Shown here piece by piece: positions 50,174 through 63,400 of a stretch of 64,000 bases of DNA (positions are counted from its first letter, which is position 1; every line of letters starts with the position of its first letter). The stretch is from Luscinia megarhynchos (taxonomy: Eukaryota > Chordata > Aves > Passeriformes > Turdidae), in contig JAPFBE010000013.1 in the NCBI GenBank assembly GCA_034336665.1, positions 16,037,056 to 16,101,055 on the forward strand. Direction: 5' to 3'. The notes below the pieces were generated by a model. The model was not told the DNA's origin. It worked only from the letters and a program-made list of their open reading frames with translations, and did not search any database. The position numbers and the translations under genes were made by a program.

Positions 50174-50590
50174 AAAGCTGTTTTGAAAATTGTACAGCGC
50201 TGTTGGTGATCAACTGTAAAAATGAAAGAAAGAACTGACTGGGATTCAGTAAGGACTAGCCTAGCCTCTAATACAACTCAACATATTTATTAATGACCTG
50301 ATGGAAAAGCCTATGTCGTTATCAGATTTGAAGATAGGATGGACTGCAAGAACGACAGAAGACAAGGTCAAAAATGAAAATTATCTCTACAAAATGGAGA
50401 AACCGGCTGTGACAAATAAGATGCTACTCAAGAGGGAGGAATTTCTTTGTAGAAAAATGAATAATCAATCCTACAGCATGATCTTGGGGGGTTCACAAGC
50501 TGAGAGGCAATCAGCAGTTATGTTGAAGAAGAGAAGGCAAACATCTCCCATGGTGTATACTGAGAGTTGCATGTTGTCTGCTCAGCACTA
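50174..50590 (+). mobile_element. Ancient CR1 LINE reverse-transcriptase fragment, right part
   Basis: This resumes the CR1 interrupted at 49550. Blocks in expected order are TTGAAAATTGTACAGCGCTG, TATTTATTAATGACCTGATG (the FINDL motif after the LLFN region), AGATTTGAAGATAGGATGG (position of FADDTKL, decayed) and ATGATCTTGGGGGGTTCACA. The last recognisable block is AAGAGAAGGCAAACATC. The catalytic ADD codons are no longer intact (TCAGATTTGAAG), so it is long dead. It fades out near 50590. Confidence 0.8.
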
Positions 50591-51429
50591 GTAGGGTCCT
50601 GAAGTGTAGGAACATTTCGGGTAGACATTACTTTGGACATGTAGATGTTGTGCACTAAAACAGATTTTCTGCACAAGTTATGGCAAGCAGTGAGAAGTTT
50701 TGTAACAGGAAGTGGAAGGAGCTGCCAATAGGGTGGGAGAATGCTCTTAATGAGGATCCTGCCATCTGCCTTGCTCTCCTGCATTTCTGGCATCTCTAGG
50801 GAATTCCTGCAAAAATCAGTCACCTGGGTCAGGGGCAGGGCTCATCATGCTAGCCATTAGTCATAAACTGGATGAAACTTGTGCCACAATTGCCCAAAAG
50901 ATACGTTTTACCTCAGTCTGCTGATCCTGGAGCTTCCCAAGACTGGAGTAAAAAAGGTCGTCCAAAGTTTTGTAGGAAATACTATATGCTGACAGCTTAT
51001 ACATTCATGGCGACAAAAACTTGACTGAAGAAATTCCCTAAAATTAATTCTGTAATGTTGCAAATGCAGTGAAAGCATAAATGGAGATTTAAGAATTTAA
51101 AAGTTGAATTCATGGTAAATGGTGTTTCTGTAGTCTTGAATTGTGTAGTCAAGTAGGTATCTGATGAAAGAGAGATCTTCTCTTCCTAATTCTAAATTAA
51201 ATACTGACATTAATGATCATCTAACATCCTTAAATGATATATAAGGCCAAATACATTACCCTTATTTTCTTTGCTTGTTGAAAGTCCAGTGTCTTTCCAG
51301 TAACTTTTTATTGCATTATTAGAACAATGTATCACATGAATTTTCCATAAAAAAATGTAATTGTAATTATCCTTAGAAAAAAGAACTAACAAAACACATA
51401 TGAAGCAAAGTTTATCCTCTGTGACTTCA
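50591..51429. other. Unique DNA, no gene recognised
   Basis: No gene or element is supported here. Confidence 0.45.
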
Positions 51430-51640
51430 GCTGTTGGCTTTGAAGTTTCCTTTGGTTGTAGAGCTATTTAAACTCTGCCTTCTGGTGATGGTGGCAGACA
51501 ATTCACCCTGGCAGCCTCTTACTGGAAATAAAGAGAATCATCCCCTTTCTTTCTCACCCTCAGAATGTCTCCTTGTCTGAAGTGCAGATCACCACACTGA
51601 TCTGGCTGTGTTCACCCTTGCATTGGTGTCTGTGAGTGGA
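51430..51640 (+). mobile_element. Possible LTR remnant (TATA plus poly(A) pair)
   Basis: TATTTAAA at 51465-51472 is followed 55 bp later by AATAAA at 51527-51532. The region after it is C/T-rich, with TTTCTTTCTCACCCTCAG. This spacing and texture are typical of an LTR U3/R/U5 junction. No TG...CA ends or target duplication were found, so boundaries are guesses. It may equally be unrelated unique sequence. Confidence 0.3.
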
Positions 51641-54600
51641 TTGGGGTTTAGCTGTCTCCTAGAATACAAATAACTCTCCATGACTGCAGGCATGGCAGAA
51701 TCAAGGGCATTTTAGTTCACTGATAACTACCAAATGGAGAAAGAAAAACAAGCAATGCACTTGAGAAGATGATGTAGTATAGCAGAATCATAGAATATTT
51801 ATTAAAGGTGAGAATAATGAGCAGAGTATCTTTAGTCCCACATCTGAGTGTTTTGAAAGTTGTGGGAAAGGAGGAAGTGACAGCATTTTTTACTATTGCT
51901 TAGACAATGTGTAGATCAGGATTTTAAGATTTCTGCACCACAATTGTAAAACTTGGTTGACTTTTGAGGTTAAAAATTAACAGAAGAATTTCCTGCAGTT
52001 TCTGAACAGGGTGAAACAGTTTTAAAATATATAAAAAATGATATACTGATTTAAGAAATTGAAACTTTTCTCCAAAGTATGTCTTCATCTTTAATCCCAT
52101 CTCTTTTAAAGTATTTTTTTTAATAATAAATGCTGTGTTCCTTTGAAAACAAAAGAGGGTTATTTTTGGTACCATCTGATGGGCTTGTCTATGCCTGGCA
52201 TATAATTAAATTTTATATGTGACTAATGAACACCAGTTATTCTCCTGAATAACTGTGACACGTATATGGAGAAGACTTTCATGTCTTAATTGCTTGACCC
52301 TGAAATTAGCAGAAGCAGATGGGTCCGAGCAGATAGTGAGGCTGACATGAGGTAAGAGACCACTAATGCAGTCAGTAACATGTAGTGTGTGAGAAACTAT
52401 TTTCCTGATTGAAATAATCTACTTCTCTTTCCAGTCAGTTTCACTTTTTTAATGTCTCGTGGTTGGCTGATGTGAGAAGGAGACCAGCTTAGTTATTTAA
52501 CACCTGTAATTTGGTAAAAAGGAATGATAAGGCTGCAAGGTAAATTGCTGTCTAGTATCGAGAACATGGAAAAATATATTGCTTAGTTATAAACTGAAGT
52601 AGAAACCTTTTTGTGGACTTTCTTCATAGTTATGGATAAACTGTTAATTGCCTTTATCCCTGAGTGTGTGAGGAAGAATTTAATTTTGGAGTTTAAGTAA
52701 ATTTTAAGTTGTCTTTTGTTGCAGAAATACCTTTGTGTATAGGTCACACTACCTTCAGCCAACCCAGACAATATCAAAAACCTCCAGCCCTTTATGAAGT
52801 AATTCAGCACCAAATGTCATTCACTGTCTATGTCATATGAAGAAGAGGGAGTTGACTGGGGATTTGGGGGAGGGAGAGCAGCTCTATAATAGTTGTGGTT
52901 TTGAAGAGGCTGTTACCTGATGCTGTTTGACGGCTTGGTACTTGCACCTTCATCTGACAGCTCCTCCAGGAGGTGTGTCACAGGAAAAAAGCAGCCTGGT
53001 GCTGGCAAAGACAGTCTGACCTCATTACTGGGGCAGACAGGTGTATTCTTTAATCACAGCCTTAAAGCCTCAGGAAAGCCTGGACTTTTTCCAAGATCAG
53101 CTGGGATTAGCCTAGCCCTTTGATGTTGCTGCAGACATCCCATGGAGACTCCAGTGGAAGAGGTGAGTGAATGCTGGCTGGCTGCAGTCCTGGGTTTCTT
53201 GGGCGAGACATCTGTGAGCATGATTTGTGTGGGAGAAATTGGACCAAAAAGGAAAACCGTTTCCTACTAATTGCAATTTCCAGTGGTAAACCTGGAGGTG
53301 AGCTGCCACTGACAGGCTCTTAAACTAATTAACCAAACAGTCCAGTGCCCCATGCTGTGTAATGTTACACAACTATGCATAAACAACTCTGCTGAAGATT
53401 TATTCCCACCCCAAACTTCCAGCAGGCTCTGCTGAAGTCAAACAGGCTGTTTGAAGTGTCACGATGATCTGCAGTCCTCCTGTCTGATGCACTACATGCT
53501 TGACTCTAATTAACAGTAATCAAATAAGGGAAACCCTAATCAGCATTCAGCAGCTATTACCCTCAGCTTAGCAGAGAGAAAACATAATTTCAGAAGAGAA
53601 ATAAACACATGGTATCATGTGGAACTATAATAAATCTTTTTAAGTGGCTTTGTGAAAAAAATGTATTGTTGTAATATGCCATTAAACAGTGAATTAAGGC
53701 CGTAGGGGATAAAAAGAAAGGGTTGGGAAGGAAAGAAATCCCATGATATCCAGAGTTGGCTTCCATTGAGTCCTGTTTTTGGAATGTGAGCAGCATTTTT
53801 TATCTCTCTTGACTTTGGACATAGAAAGTGTCAGTTATCCTGCACCCTTAGGAAATACAGACAAATGTTATTTTACAAAGAATTCTCCTCCTCTTTCTTA
53901 AAATGCTACCATACATAGCTCATTGCAGTCTATAAACACTTATGATTCTGTGATGAGGACTTAGGAGGGGGGTCATGCAGGTATCAGTACCCACCACATT
54001 GTGATTTGATCTATATGCTCTGCTTCTCACCTTGATAGGATCTTGAGGAGCCTTTCAAACTTTCCAGGGTGGTAGAGAAGTGCTCTAGTAGATAATGTTG
54101 ATCACTGGATACAACCATTTGAGCCACAAGTCCCTGTGCCTTTATTTATGCTGTACTGCTTCTTGATGCATGAAGAGAAACACTCTCAGGAGAGGTCTAT
54201 GGTCTCTGCAGTTACCTGGAAGCTTCCTATGGTCTAGAAGATAGAGATGTTTTCAGGAAATAATTTTCTTTGAATGACTACAGATAATAAGATTTCTGAC
54301 CTACCTGGGCATCCAAAGAACATTGTCACTTGTTCATTCCTTGCCCACAGGTCTATACTCTCTTTACTGTATCTGAATAATTGTTTTGCATCAAGTCCTT
54401 CAAACCCACTCTCAAAAAGACATTGCAGATGCTGAGCTTCACGTTCCTTTTCTCCTTTCCCTGTGTTCCCAAGGACATAAACGGATGTTCTGTGACTGAA
54501 GGCCTTTATTTCCTCTTAAGTACCATGGGTTTGTGCATAACTGTAAGCAATTTCTCTCCTGACTGTGCTATTTCCCTTGGTGGTGTTTAAAGGAACATTT

Positions 54601-56026
54601 TTAAAATCTATTTTTAAACTGTTAGAAATAGCTCTCCAGAGTTTCCACTGCTGAATACTAATAACTTTTTATATTAGCATAAAAGGATATCTTTATCAAA
54701 GATCACTGTTTTAGGGAGAAATGGTAGTATATGCATCTCAAGAGGCATGGGGAAGCTGTTCTTAGGCTTATGCAGGTTTTTGTCCTTTTTCTCCAGCTTC
54801 CATAGTTTTGTTAATGCTGAATTAAATGTGCCAAAGGAGCTGTGGTGAGTTTTTGCTAATGTGCATGCAAGCCTTATCAGAGGGTGTTAGAGAATGCTGA
54901 TTTCTCCCAGATGTATGTAATTTTAACACCTGCTCATCCTGAAACTTAGATTACTTTGTCCTAGGGACTATTTATCACTGAAGCTGTTGGTGACTTTGGT
55001 ATTTTTATGTGAGCTCATATGGCTGCAAGGAGCTGCAGAGAGATATCCATAATGGAACAAAGGACAAATAATGGTAAAAAAACCTGAGACTGCTGTTCGA
55101 TATGTCTGGAAATTGTGTAGCAGGAGGCAGAGTTCAATTAAATCATCTTGGGTTTGTGTAGGAAAAGGATTTGCAGCAACTGACTTGCCCCTCAAAATCA
55201 GCTTTCTTGTTTACCTCAAGCATATAACTCATTGAATAAAACCTAGGGTGATCCTGGTAGACCAATATGTATCCTTCATCCATAAAAGCTAAATAATCCT
55301 GTCACACAGGAGCCCTGGAAGCTGTGCCTGGTGTGACCTTTTCCCACAGTGTATCATGCAAGTGAATCTCCAGCCAAACCCAAGTATGACTGAGCAGGGA
55401 GAAAGTGCAGCTTCTGCTGTTCAACCCAGCCCTTGCTTTCAGGATTGCTTTAGAAACATGCTTTGTCCAGTGAGCTGCAGAAGTTAGGAGAATGAGTTGA
55501 AGCTGCCAATATGCTTAGAATATTTGAAGAAATATTATTATTATATAATATATTATTATTTCACAGGTACATTATGGGCTGGATATTGCCAAACACTGCA
55601 CATTTCCAGGAATCTCTAGGACCTAAACACATTCATCATTGCTCCTCCTTCAGCACACCACTTGACATTTTAAGATATTGAAGGTAAGTGAAAACAAATT
55701 CACAGATACAGCAATATTTTTGGCTTTTTCAGTTTCACCTCCTGCAGCCCAGGTGCCTAATGTTTCTAGTCTGCAGGATTTCACTGTGATCTAAAATGAA
55801 GCTGATGTGTGATGTGGTCCCAAGGAGGAGCTGAGGCTCTTGTGAGTGCCATCTGCCCATCATTGGAGGAGTTTTACTGGCTTGTAGCAGAACAGATTCC
55901 AGTGTCCCCTTGTCTGTTGAGTTCATCCTGGCTGGAATGGATGGCATTTGAGGGCAGCAGCACCCAGCTATGAAATGTGTTGGCACAGCAGTGGCTGCAC
56001 TGCGGGATCTGCTGCATTTACCCAGC
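51641..56026. other. Unique DNA, no gene recognised
   Basis: This has no supported exon or RNA gene. A short AT-rich palindromic stretch of ATT/ATA units lies at 55533-55560. A possible CR1-like scrap (CAGAATCATAGAATATTTAT) lies at 51782 but has no supporting downstream sequence. Confidence 0.5.
53320..53560. other. Candidate conserved non-coding patch
   Basis: TAATTAA occurs at 53326-53332 and 53517-53523, with TGTGTAATGTTACACAAC and TATGCATAAACAAC between them (octamer-like and forkhead-like cores). There are no visible repeats. This is motif-based inference only. Confidence 0.25.
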
Positions 56027-56161
56027 TGGGATGGGGTGGGATGGGATGGGATGGGATGGGATGGGATGGGATGGGATGGGATGGGATGGGATGGGATGGG
56101 ATGGGATGGGATGGGATGGGATGGGATGGGATGGGATGGGATGGGATGGGATGGGATGGGG
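56027..56161 (+). repeat. (ATGGG)n pentanucleotide array, G-quadruplex prone
   Basis: After an imperfect TGGGATGGGGTGGG lead-in, positions 56041-56160 are 24 consecutive identical ATGGG units with no interruption. GGG triplets separated by 2-nt AT loops meet the classical G-quadruplex rule many times over on the forward strand. All three frames are open on both strands because no frame of the unit contains a stop, so the glycine/tryptophan/aspartate-rich and proline/serine/histidine-rich open frames here are not genes. The purity suggests recent expansion and length polymorphism, and array length may be misassembled. Confidence 0.98.
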
Positions 56162-57401
56162 AGAGCAGCTGGATACAGCAACTTTTGCTGCCACCACTGA
56201 CAGGCTGTGCTTCTGATCTGTGAATCTTTGGCTTGAACAAAAACATGTCCCGTGTCTAGAACCTCTCATCACAGATTTTTATGAAGCAGCATGAGGTTCT
56301 AGGCTGGACAGAGCTCAGGAGTGGGAAATACAGCATTATGGGGTTTGGTTGTCTGTTTCTGTCTTTTTTTTCTTCTTTATGCTGGAGTAAGACATTTCCT
56401 CAGGGACGGGATATACAATTACTCTTTGTGCAGACCTCTCAAAGTTGAAACATTGAAATTGGTATGTAAGTATCATATACTACTGTTGCATTAATTGATG
56501 ACTGAAATGCATAATTTTAGTCAGAATTGCAGGTTTAATTTTTATGAATGAGATTTTAAGTGCCTGGATCTGGAAAGTACTTAAACCCTACATCAGCCAT
56601 ATTCCATAGTGCAATATTACCCCCGTGATAATATTTTAATGACATAAAGTAAATCCAAGACTTATTTTTAACACCTTAACTTCCCGTATTTTTCAGTAAG
56701 TACTTCATTCTATAGTTTCTAATATTCGTAGATTAATGTGGGAAAAGACCTACGACAGACCTTTTAAGATTAAAAATGGAAGCATATTTAAGCATATTTC
56801 TTAAAAGTGCCCATTCTATTTTCTGTTTTCCTCTTTTTATTATCTTTATTCCCTAGTTCTTTGGTGCCCTACAAACATTTAATTGATCTTTGAGAACTGG
56901 GAAAACATGGAGTTGTTTCTTTCCCCAATGGAGAAAGAGTGCATGTTTTAATTTTCACCCTTAATTTTACCTGTCTCTGCTGCTTTTGGCCACAAATACT
57001 TTTTCATTGCTCTTTACTTTTGTATGAATTGATTCTTTCATTGATATTTTAATGTGACTGTGTGAATCATTCAAGTTTTTAAAAATATCAAAGCTGCCAC
57101 TATAATTCATATTTTCTGACAGATTAGAGTTATATCATTACTATGTTCTTAGCTGAATGCTGATCATGCTAACCTTACTTCCTCCTGCAGAAATTTTAGG
57201 ATACTAGTCTTTACCCTCTGGTAATGCAGCGAATAAGAATCTTGGGAGGGTAAATCACTATTTCTGATATTTTGAACAATCTCCTGGAAATGTTTCTTTT
57301 TGCTGTATAACAAGCCTGAAATATGCATGTGAGAAGAAGCTTCTTAAAGCCAGGCTGGTCCAACCAGGCGCCTGTGCCACTTCTCTCAGCTTTTGTGGGA
57401 G
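56162..57401. other. AT-rich unique DNA between two tandem arrays
   Basis: No gene or element is supported. Confidence 0.5.
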
Positions 57402-57477
57402 TGCCTCTTGTGGTTCCTCATGCCTCTTGTGGTTCCTCATGCCTCTTGTGGTTCCTCATGCCTCTTGTTGTTCCTCA
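57402..57477 (+). repeat. 19-bp minisatellite, four units
   Basis: Three identical units TGCCTCTTGTGGTTCCTCA (57402-57420, 57421-57439, 57440-57458) are followed by a fourth with one change (TTGTTG) at 57459-57477. A decaying AGCCTCTCAT follows. The 70-codon open frame across it is a by-product. Confidence 0.95.
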
Positions 57478-60400
57478 AGCCTCTCATTTTGCTGGAGATC
57501 CTTGGTGGGTGTTTTATTCAGCCCTGAATCACTGAGCTTTCATTAACCTAGGCTACAGACACATCATCCTAGGAGCTGCAGTATTTTGGAGAACACCTCC
57601 ACATTTTGAGTCTGATAAAGATCAGGTTAAAATAAACCTGCTGCACAGCTTGCATCTGCCCTGAATTCTTCCACACTGCTGGTGTGTTTCTATCAATGCA
57701 GCAGTGGATTGTCCCTGGACAATTGCTACAGAACCCAATATTTTCCACTGTGATAGTGTGATAGGGTTATGTGTATACAGTAAGTCTAAACTTCTACTGA
57801 AGTGTCTCTTGCACTTACCACTCTAGAGAGACTGCCTCTGAGATTAAGGTTGTTGTTTCAGTCTCTTTTCTGCTGAGGCTTGCCACAAGGGTAAATATAC
57901 CATGTATGATGGACTGTCTCTGTTCCACAGAGGATGAGTAAACTTCTTCTTGTGTTCCACTGACATGCTTCAAAATAAAACTGAAACACTGAATTTAAAA
58001 AGATTCTATTTAAAGAGGTATGAATCAGTTCTTTTACATTGGTCTTAAACACATTCCAGACTTTGTTTGGAAGTCAGTTTGATTAAATAGTGTTATTTCT
58101 CTTAATAAATTTTGTTTGATCTGATGTAAACTTATTGTAGCTGGATAAATTCTGTAATTGCTGGTAAGATTGTGCTTTGATTAAAAAGTCTCAGAAGTTT
58201 AGATTCCATGTTTATTTCGTTGCCTTTTTCCCTCAGTTTTATCCATAGTAACATCTGATCTCTTAACTTGACAAGGAATTTTTCAGTGAAAGATTCCTGC
58301 CTTCAACATCATAAGGGAGAATAATTTTTCTTAGCATCACTCTTTAGTTTCTACTAAAAGATGTCAAAATGTCTGCACTTCAGAATGAAAGTGTCTATTT
58401 TATCAGCATAACAGATAGTATACATGCAGTAGTGCTTTCAGATTTTAGAAATGTCACTGTATTTTTATTGTGAATTATCATGGCATTGACAGACTTGATG
58501 TTGAAAGTTAGAAACCGAGGTATTAGAGGGGAGAATGTGTCTAAATTAGATGATGTAATCTTAAAATGTGGGTAATTACGTGGTAAATTGAGGAAACTCC
58601 AAGTAATTCAGTTCAAGCTAAGACTCTTTGAACTGTGATTATTTTAACACTGAGCTAAGTATATTGTTCACTCATTTTAAGTTGTGCTTGTGTGTCAGCC
58701 TGCCTATATATATTACTCTTGGTTGTTGCAGAACAAAGAGCATCAACCATGCTGACACATAGGTACACTTGGGTCATCTGAAATCCCTCCAGTGATTTTG
58801 CAGCTGTGTATATTGTGTATGACTTCCAGCCACAGAATGAGGTACCCAAGTGTCATATGAGTGCCTCCAGCTGTCATGTTTCCAGAACCACAACAACAGG
58901 GCTGAGCACTGGAATGGAGAAGTGAACCAGCAATTCTGTGATCTGCTTTCCCTCTCTTATTTTGCTAACTTGCCTGCTGACTATTGAAATCAAAGCTTTT
59001 GCCAGAGATAAATTTTTTGGTAGAAAATATCTGTTGTTAAACAGTTTTTTTCTGTACTGCTCAGCTCTCATTTTAATACATTTCTTAGAAAGTGAAAATA
59101 TACAGTATGGTTCAGTTCTATGTGAAATATTACAGCAGGAAAGCAAACTTACCCACTTGGTTTCCAATGTAAATTTTTATTTTAAAAGCATGTTTGGATA
59201 GTCATCAAAGTTTTGATCAGTAACCTGGATGCTAAGGGGTCCAGACAGTACAGGTTTAATCAAATGAACACACTGCTGAATAATTTAGGAAACGTAATTG
59301 TTTTCTGGGCTTGTAGTTTATTGTGACCCAAAGATCCAGCTGCTGAGAAGACAACTGTTAAAGGAAGCAATGCAGAATGAAGACATAATTTGATTTTTTT
59401 TTCACTAGAGTAGTCTGCTTTCAAAACAACTACAACAGAGAGGGTACTGTGAACTGAAAAACTTTTTTATCAAACCAAGTCCTAAGGATCAAGAAGGGAA
59501 AAAATTAAGGGGGAGGGAGGGAACTTTTAAAGTAGATGAGGGATCCAAAATAGACCTGCCATTTTCTCCACAGAAGAGGAATCCCTGCAGAAGAGGGTTG
59601 ATGGCAATTTGAAATTAAGCCTGGATGGAGTGGATGTTTAGTAGCACCTAATACACTTTAGTTGGCTGCAGCTAATGGCCCTCTGGGATATAAGTTTCCC
59701 AAAACAATGAAACACAAAATTCTTCAAATAAAACATCCTGTGTGTCACTGGCAGTTTAAGCTGCCTCTTGATAGCAATTCTTATTGTAAAACTCTTTTCA
59801 TAGGATTATTTGTGAGACAGCTGTCACAGGTGCACCTCTAAACCACTAAGTTTAAAACACTGCACCAAGTTTGTCTTTGCCAGGGTATGAACAGATTTTT
59901 CCATTTCATCCGACCTACAGGTCAGAGAGCAGAGGTGTTTTTTTGTGCTAGATAGGTCTGCTGTTCACTGGGGAAATGTATTCTGCCAGGGAATATATCT
60001 CCCTGAGGTTTTTGCTGGCACACAGTGGAAATTTGAGAAGGGAGAACTGAAACTGTAGATTGGCTGCATGGGAAGTCTTACAGAGATTACTGTGGGTAAA
60101 ACTTAGGCATGTGACAAAGCTCTTAGACTTCCCAATAGTTCCAAAATTTCAGTGGCTTCTGTGAAGCATGCGAGCCAGATTCAGAATCACTCTGCTCTGG
60201 ACCAAAGCATTATTTTTAAAAAATGGGGCTGATAAAGTGCTAAACTGACCTATCAGAGAGATAGAAGCATATTTGTTTTCCTCACAGGTCTGCTAAACTC
60301 TGCTCTGGTTGACCCTTAACAAGTTTATTGAGTTTAATGTAATTTTATTGAGCTCCAGTTGTTTCTTGCAATAGCTTTCTCTGTCTCCTCTCATCAGGTG

Positions 60401-63400
60401 TTTATGAAAACTTAAAGCAGGTAAGGCACTAAAATATTAAAGAGGTATCAGTATCCCCACTTGATTTTCTGAGCATAACAAGACAAAATACTACTGGAAG
60501 CCACCGTGGTCCCTAAAATGTTCTTTTCATCTGGCCCTAGGGAGCTGGAGATACCATATTTGTGTTCACCTACTTCTATGTCTCTCCTTGGCTGATAACA
60601 AGTTTCTCTGACTCCTGTAATAGCTGTTTTTTCAATCCTTGGGATTTTTGCTTAAAGGTAGATCACTGAGAGCCAGGAGGCTGAATTTGGCAAGGTACAT
60701 TGGGTGTAAATGGGCAGGCAGTTCCCTTGGCTTGGCTTTATGGCTTTGCAGCTCCCTGCCCTCACCCTCCCAGCACTGTTGTCCCAACCTTGTTGTGGAA
60801 TCAAGAGCCCCAGGAGCATTCTGCAGCTCCACTGAGCACCCTGTTTTCTCTCAAGGAGTATCTGCACATCATTATGTTTTCAACAGGACACTTGGCCATG
60901 AGTTATCACATCTGCCTCTGCTTGGTTGATTCTGGATTTTTTTGCTTCCTGGATGAAGGAAGAGTAATCTTGAGATGACAGGCCTGGCATGTTTGCAGTA
61001 CAGTTTGTTTTTTCCCAACAGCATATTCTGGATTCTGGGTGTGTCCTCAACATTAGATTCTCTTCTACCTGAGGTACAGTGCTATGGTGCCACTGGATTG
61101 CCTGTCATATAGCCTGTTTCTTACTGCTACTTGGAAACCCCTCATGCATTATGCATATTTTGTTTGTTGGTTTAAACTTCTTTAGCAACTTATTTATTAA
61201 AAAAGAAAGAAAAAACAAAGCAGAAAAAAATCCACAAAACCAATCAACAAACCAAAACAAAAAGCCCCAGAGTTTTCCTAGCACCTGGTACACTGATATT
61301 TTGTTTCTGTGTCAGACTCAGGTCCTGGAACTAACTCTGTGTTGATTAGAGCCTTAAAGGTTTTCTGATTATTTTTTTTTCTCTGCTTCATAAAACATAT
61401 GATTGATTACAGAAGACTCTGACACACAGAAATAGCTGGAAAAAGTTTAAGTGCTGGTTTTGGAGCCAAATCTAAAACTTCATGTGCAATGCTGAGAGTC
61501 AGCAGGATTTTCCAGATTTGTAAACTGCATGATTACCAGACGGGAAAAAACCAAAACCTTAATGTCTGCATGAAACCAGGCTATACAAACAGCTTTCAGG
61601 GTTACTTTTAAAGAATCTGGGGTACATAAAGTGGGTAGAGCCCTCAAGGGAAAGCTGTGTATCAGATGGTTGGTGCCACACTGCTGGCAGCTGTGTCACA
61701 GCTGTTTGAAGAATCGCTTTTCTCCAGGAATGTAATGATAGTTAACTACTGTGCAACAACTGTCAAAATGCATATTGATGAAAAAGCACACATTCCCCAA
61801 GATTGTCAGGTCCCCTCTTGCTTTTTTACAGGAAGTTTATTAATTTTTAATTGATAGTTTAGACTTCTAATCAGCGTGGCATTTAATTATAAAGATGACA
61901 CATAGAGTTACCAAGATGCCATTTTTCATATTCCTTGGCTCTGTTAAACTCCTGCTAAGATTGCTCAATGTGTATTTACAACTACTATGATTGCAAAATG
62001 GGCATAATTTTTCATCAGCTTTTGTATCAGTTTTCCCTAAGACAAATTACATGCCAAAATGCACACCTTGTAGTCTTGCATCCCTGTGAGCACAATGACA
62101 CGACTTGCAAATGCTAACATGCAGGAATTATTCATGTAACAGTGTGTATTTATGTAATGGTCTGATTTTAATAAAGTAGAATAGAAATCTAACTTTTTTA
62201 AAATAAATGAGCAAAAATTATGCAAAAAATATTTGGGATACTTTATGTGACTATTATTTGCTTATCAATGAAAAAAAGTGTTTGCTAAATCTTATGCCTA
62301 TTATAAAAACCATTATATTAAATTTCAATGTTTTCTGCAAATAATATACAAGAGAATTTGTCCTGTCCTGTGTCAGGTTTCTGGTGGAAGCTTTGTTGAA
62401 CTCATGATGATTTAAGGACAATGACACAGAAAATCTGTGAAGTTAGAGCTGGTCACTTTTAAATATGACAAACTTAACCTACTTTGGAAAAAACATGCAA
62501 GCTATCAGGTAGGTGCACAGGCTGCTTGTCAAGTTGGAAAAGGTAGTAGCAAGCCCCAAAACCCAATACACGTTGGGAACAATCTTTATGACTTCCACAG
62601 GGGAAGGCAGTGAGATTGATTGAAACAGAGTAGTGTGTTACACCTGTAGAGCACAGAGTGGCTGGGAAAGGAGATGAAGTGATTGTCTATATGGCATGGA
62701 TCAAGTTATGATTTAAAACCTCCAGTAGAGCTGTGATTTATCACTCAGGAATGGAAGACAAGGAGATGGAGGGATTGATTTTGTTCTCTCACTGGCAAGT
62801 AGATGTTTTTGTCTGTATGATTTTAGTCTAGTTTGGAATGGCTGTTCAAATTAAGACACAGAAAATTCAGGGTGGGACCAGAGGCTTTTACTGAAGTTCT
62901 TGCACAGTATTTTGGTGTTTCTTTCAAAATCTGACTTAATTCCTCAGCTGGGTGCCCTGCTCTGTAATCATCCTCTTGGTTGTACAGTGGTATATTCCTC
63001 TCAGAGCAAAATGAAGTCTGAGTAGGTGTATAAAAGGGATTTTCTTTGGGGATGCTCCAGATATTTATTGGGTTTTTAACAGGAATAAATATTCTTACCT
63101 TTGTGGGTTTTTATTTTTTTAGTGTTTATTACTACTTCTAAGCAACTATTTTGGTGGCTGATCATGCTACATGATAAATTGATGGTGATAAGGGAGTATA
63201 CTGAATTTGCTCATTCAGAAGATGAGTCTCCAAATTTTTTAAATAAGTCAGTGTTAGAAGCCAAGTTTTTGTGAAGATAATCAGAATGACATCTGAATGT
63301 GCTGACTTTACCACCAAAGATGCAAAACTGGTCCTTCAAAGCAGATGATGGAAATGTTGCTATATTTTGGGTCTTTCTTACCATATCCAGTTTTATTTTC

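Noticed and set aside
51780..51830. CR1-end-like AGAATCATAGAAT
   Set aside because: The conserved CR1 bases that should follow (TTGGAAGGGACC-like) are absent.
53110..53170. Donor-like GAAGAGGTGAGTG
   Set aside because: There is no acceptor, no conserved frame and no neighbouring exon. An isolated donor consensus is expected by chance.
55735..56272. Several 76-148 codon frames of GWDGM or SHPIP repeats
   Set aside because: They are translations of the pentanucleotide array, which has no stop in any frame.
60400..60475. MIR-like TATCAGTATCCCCACTTGA
   Set aside because: Only one short block fits, and the GAGGAAACTG core is missing.
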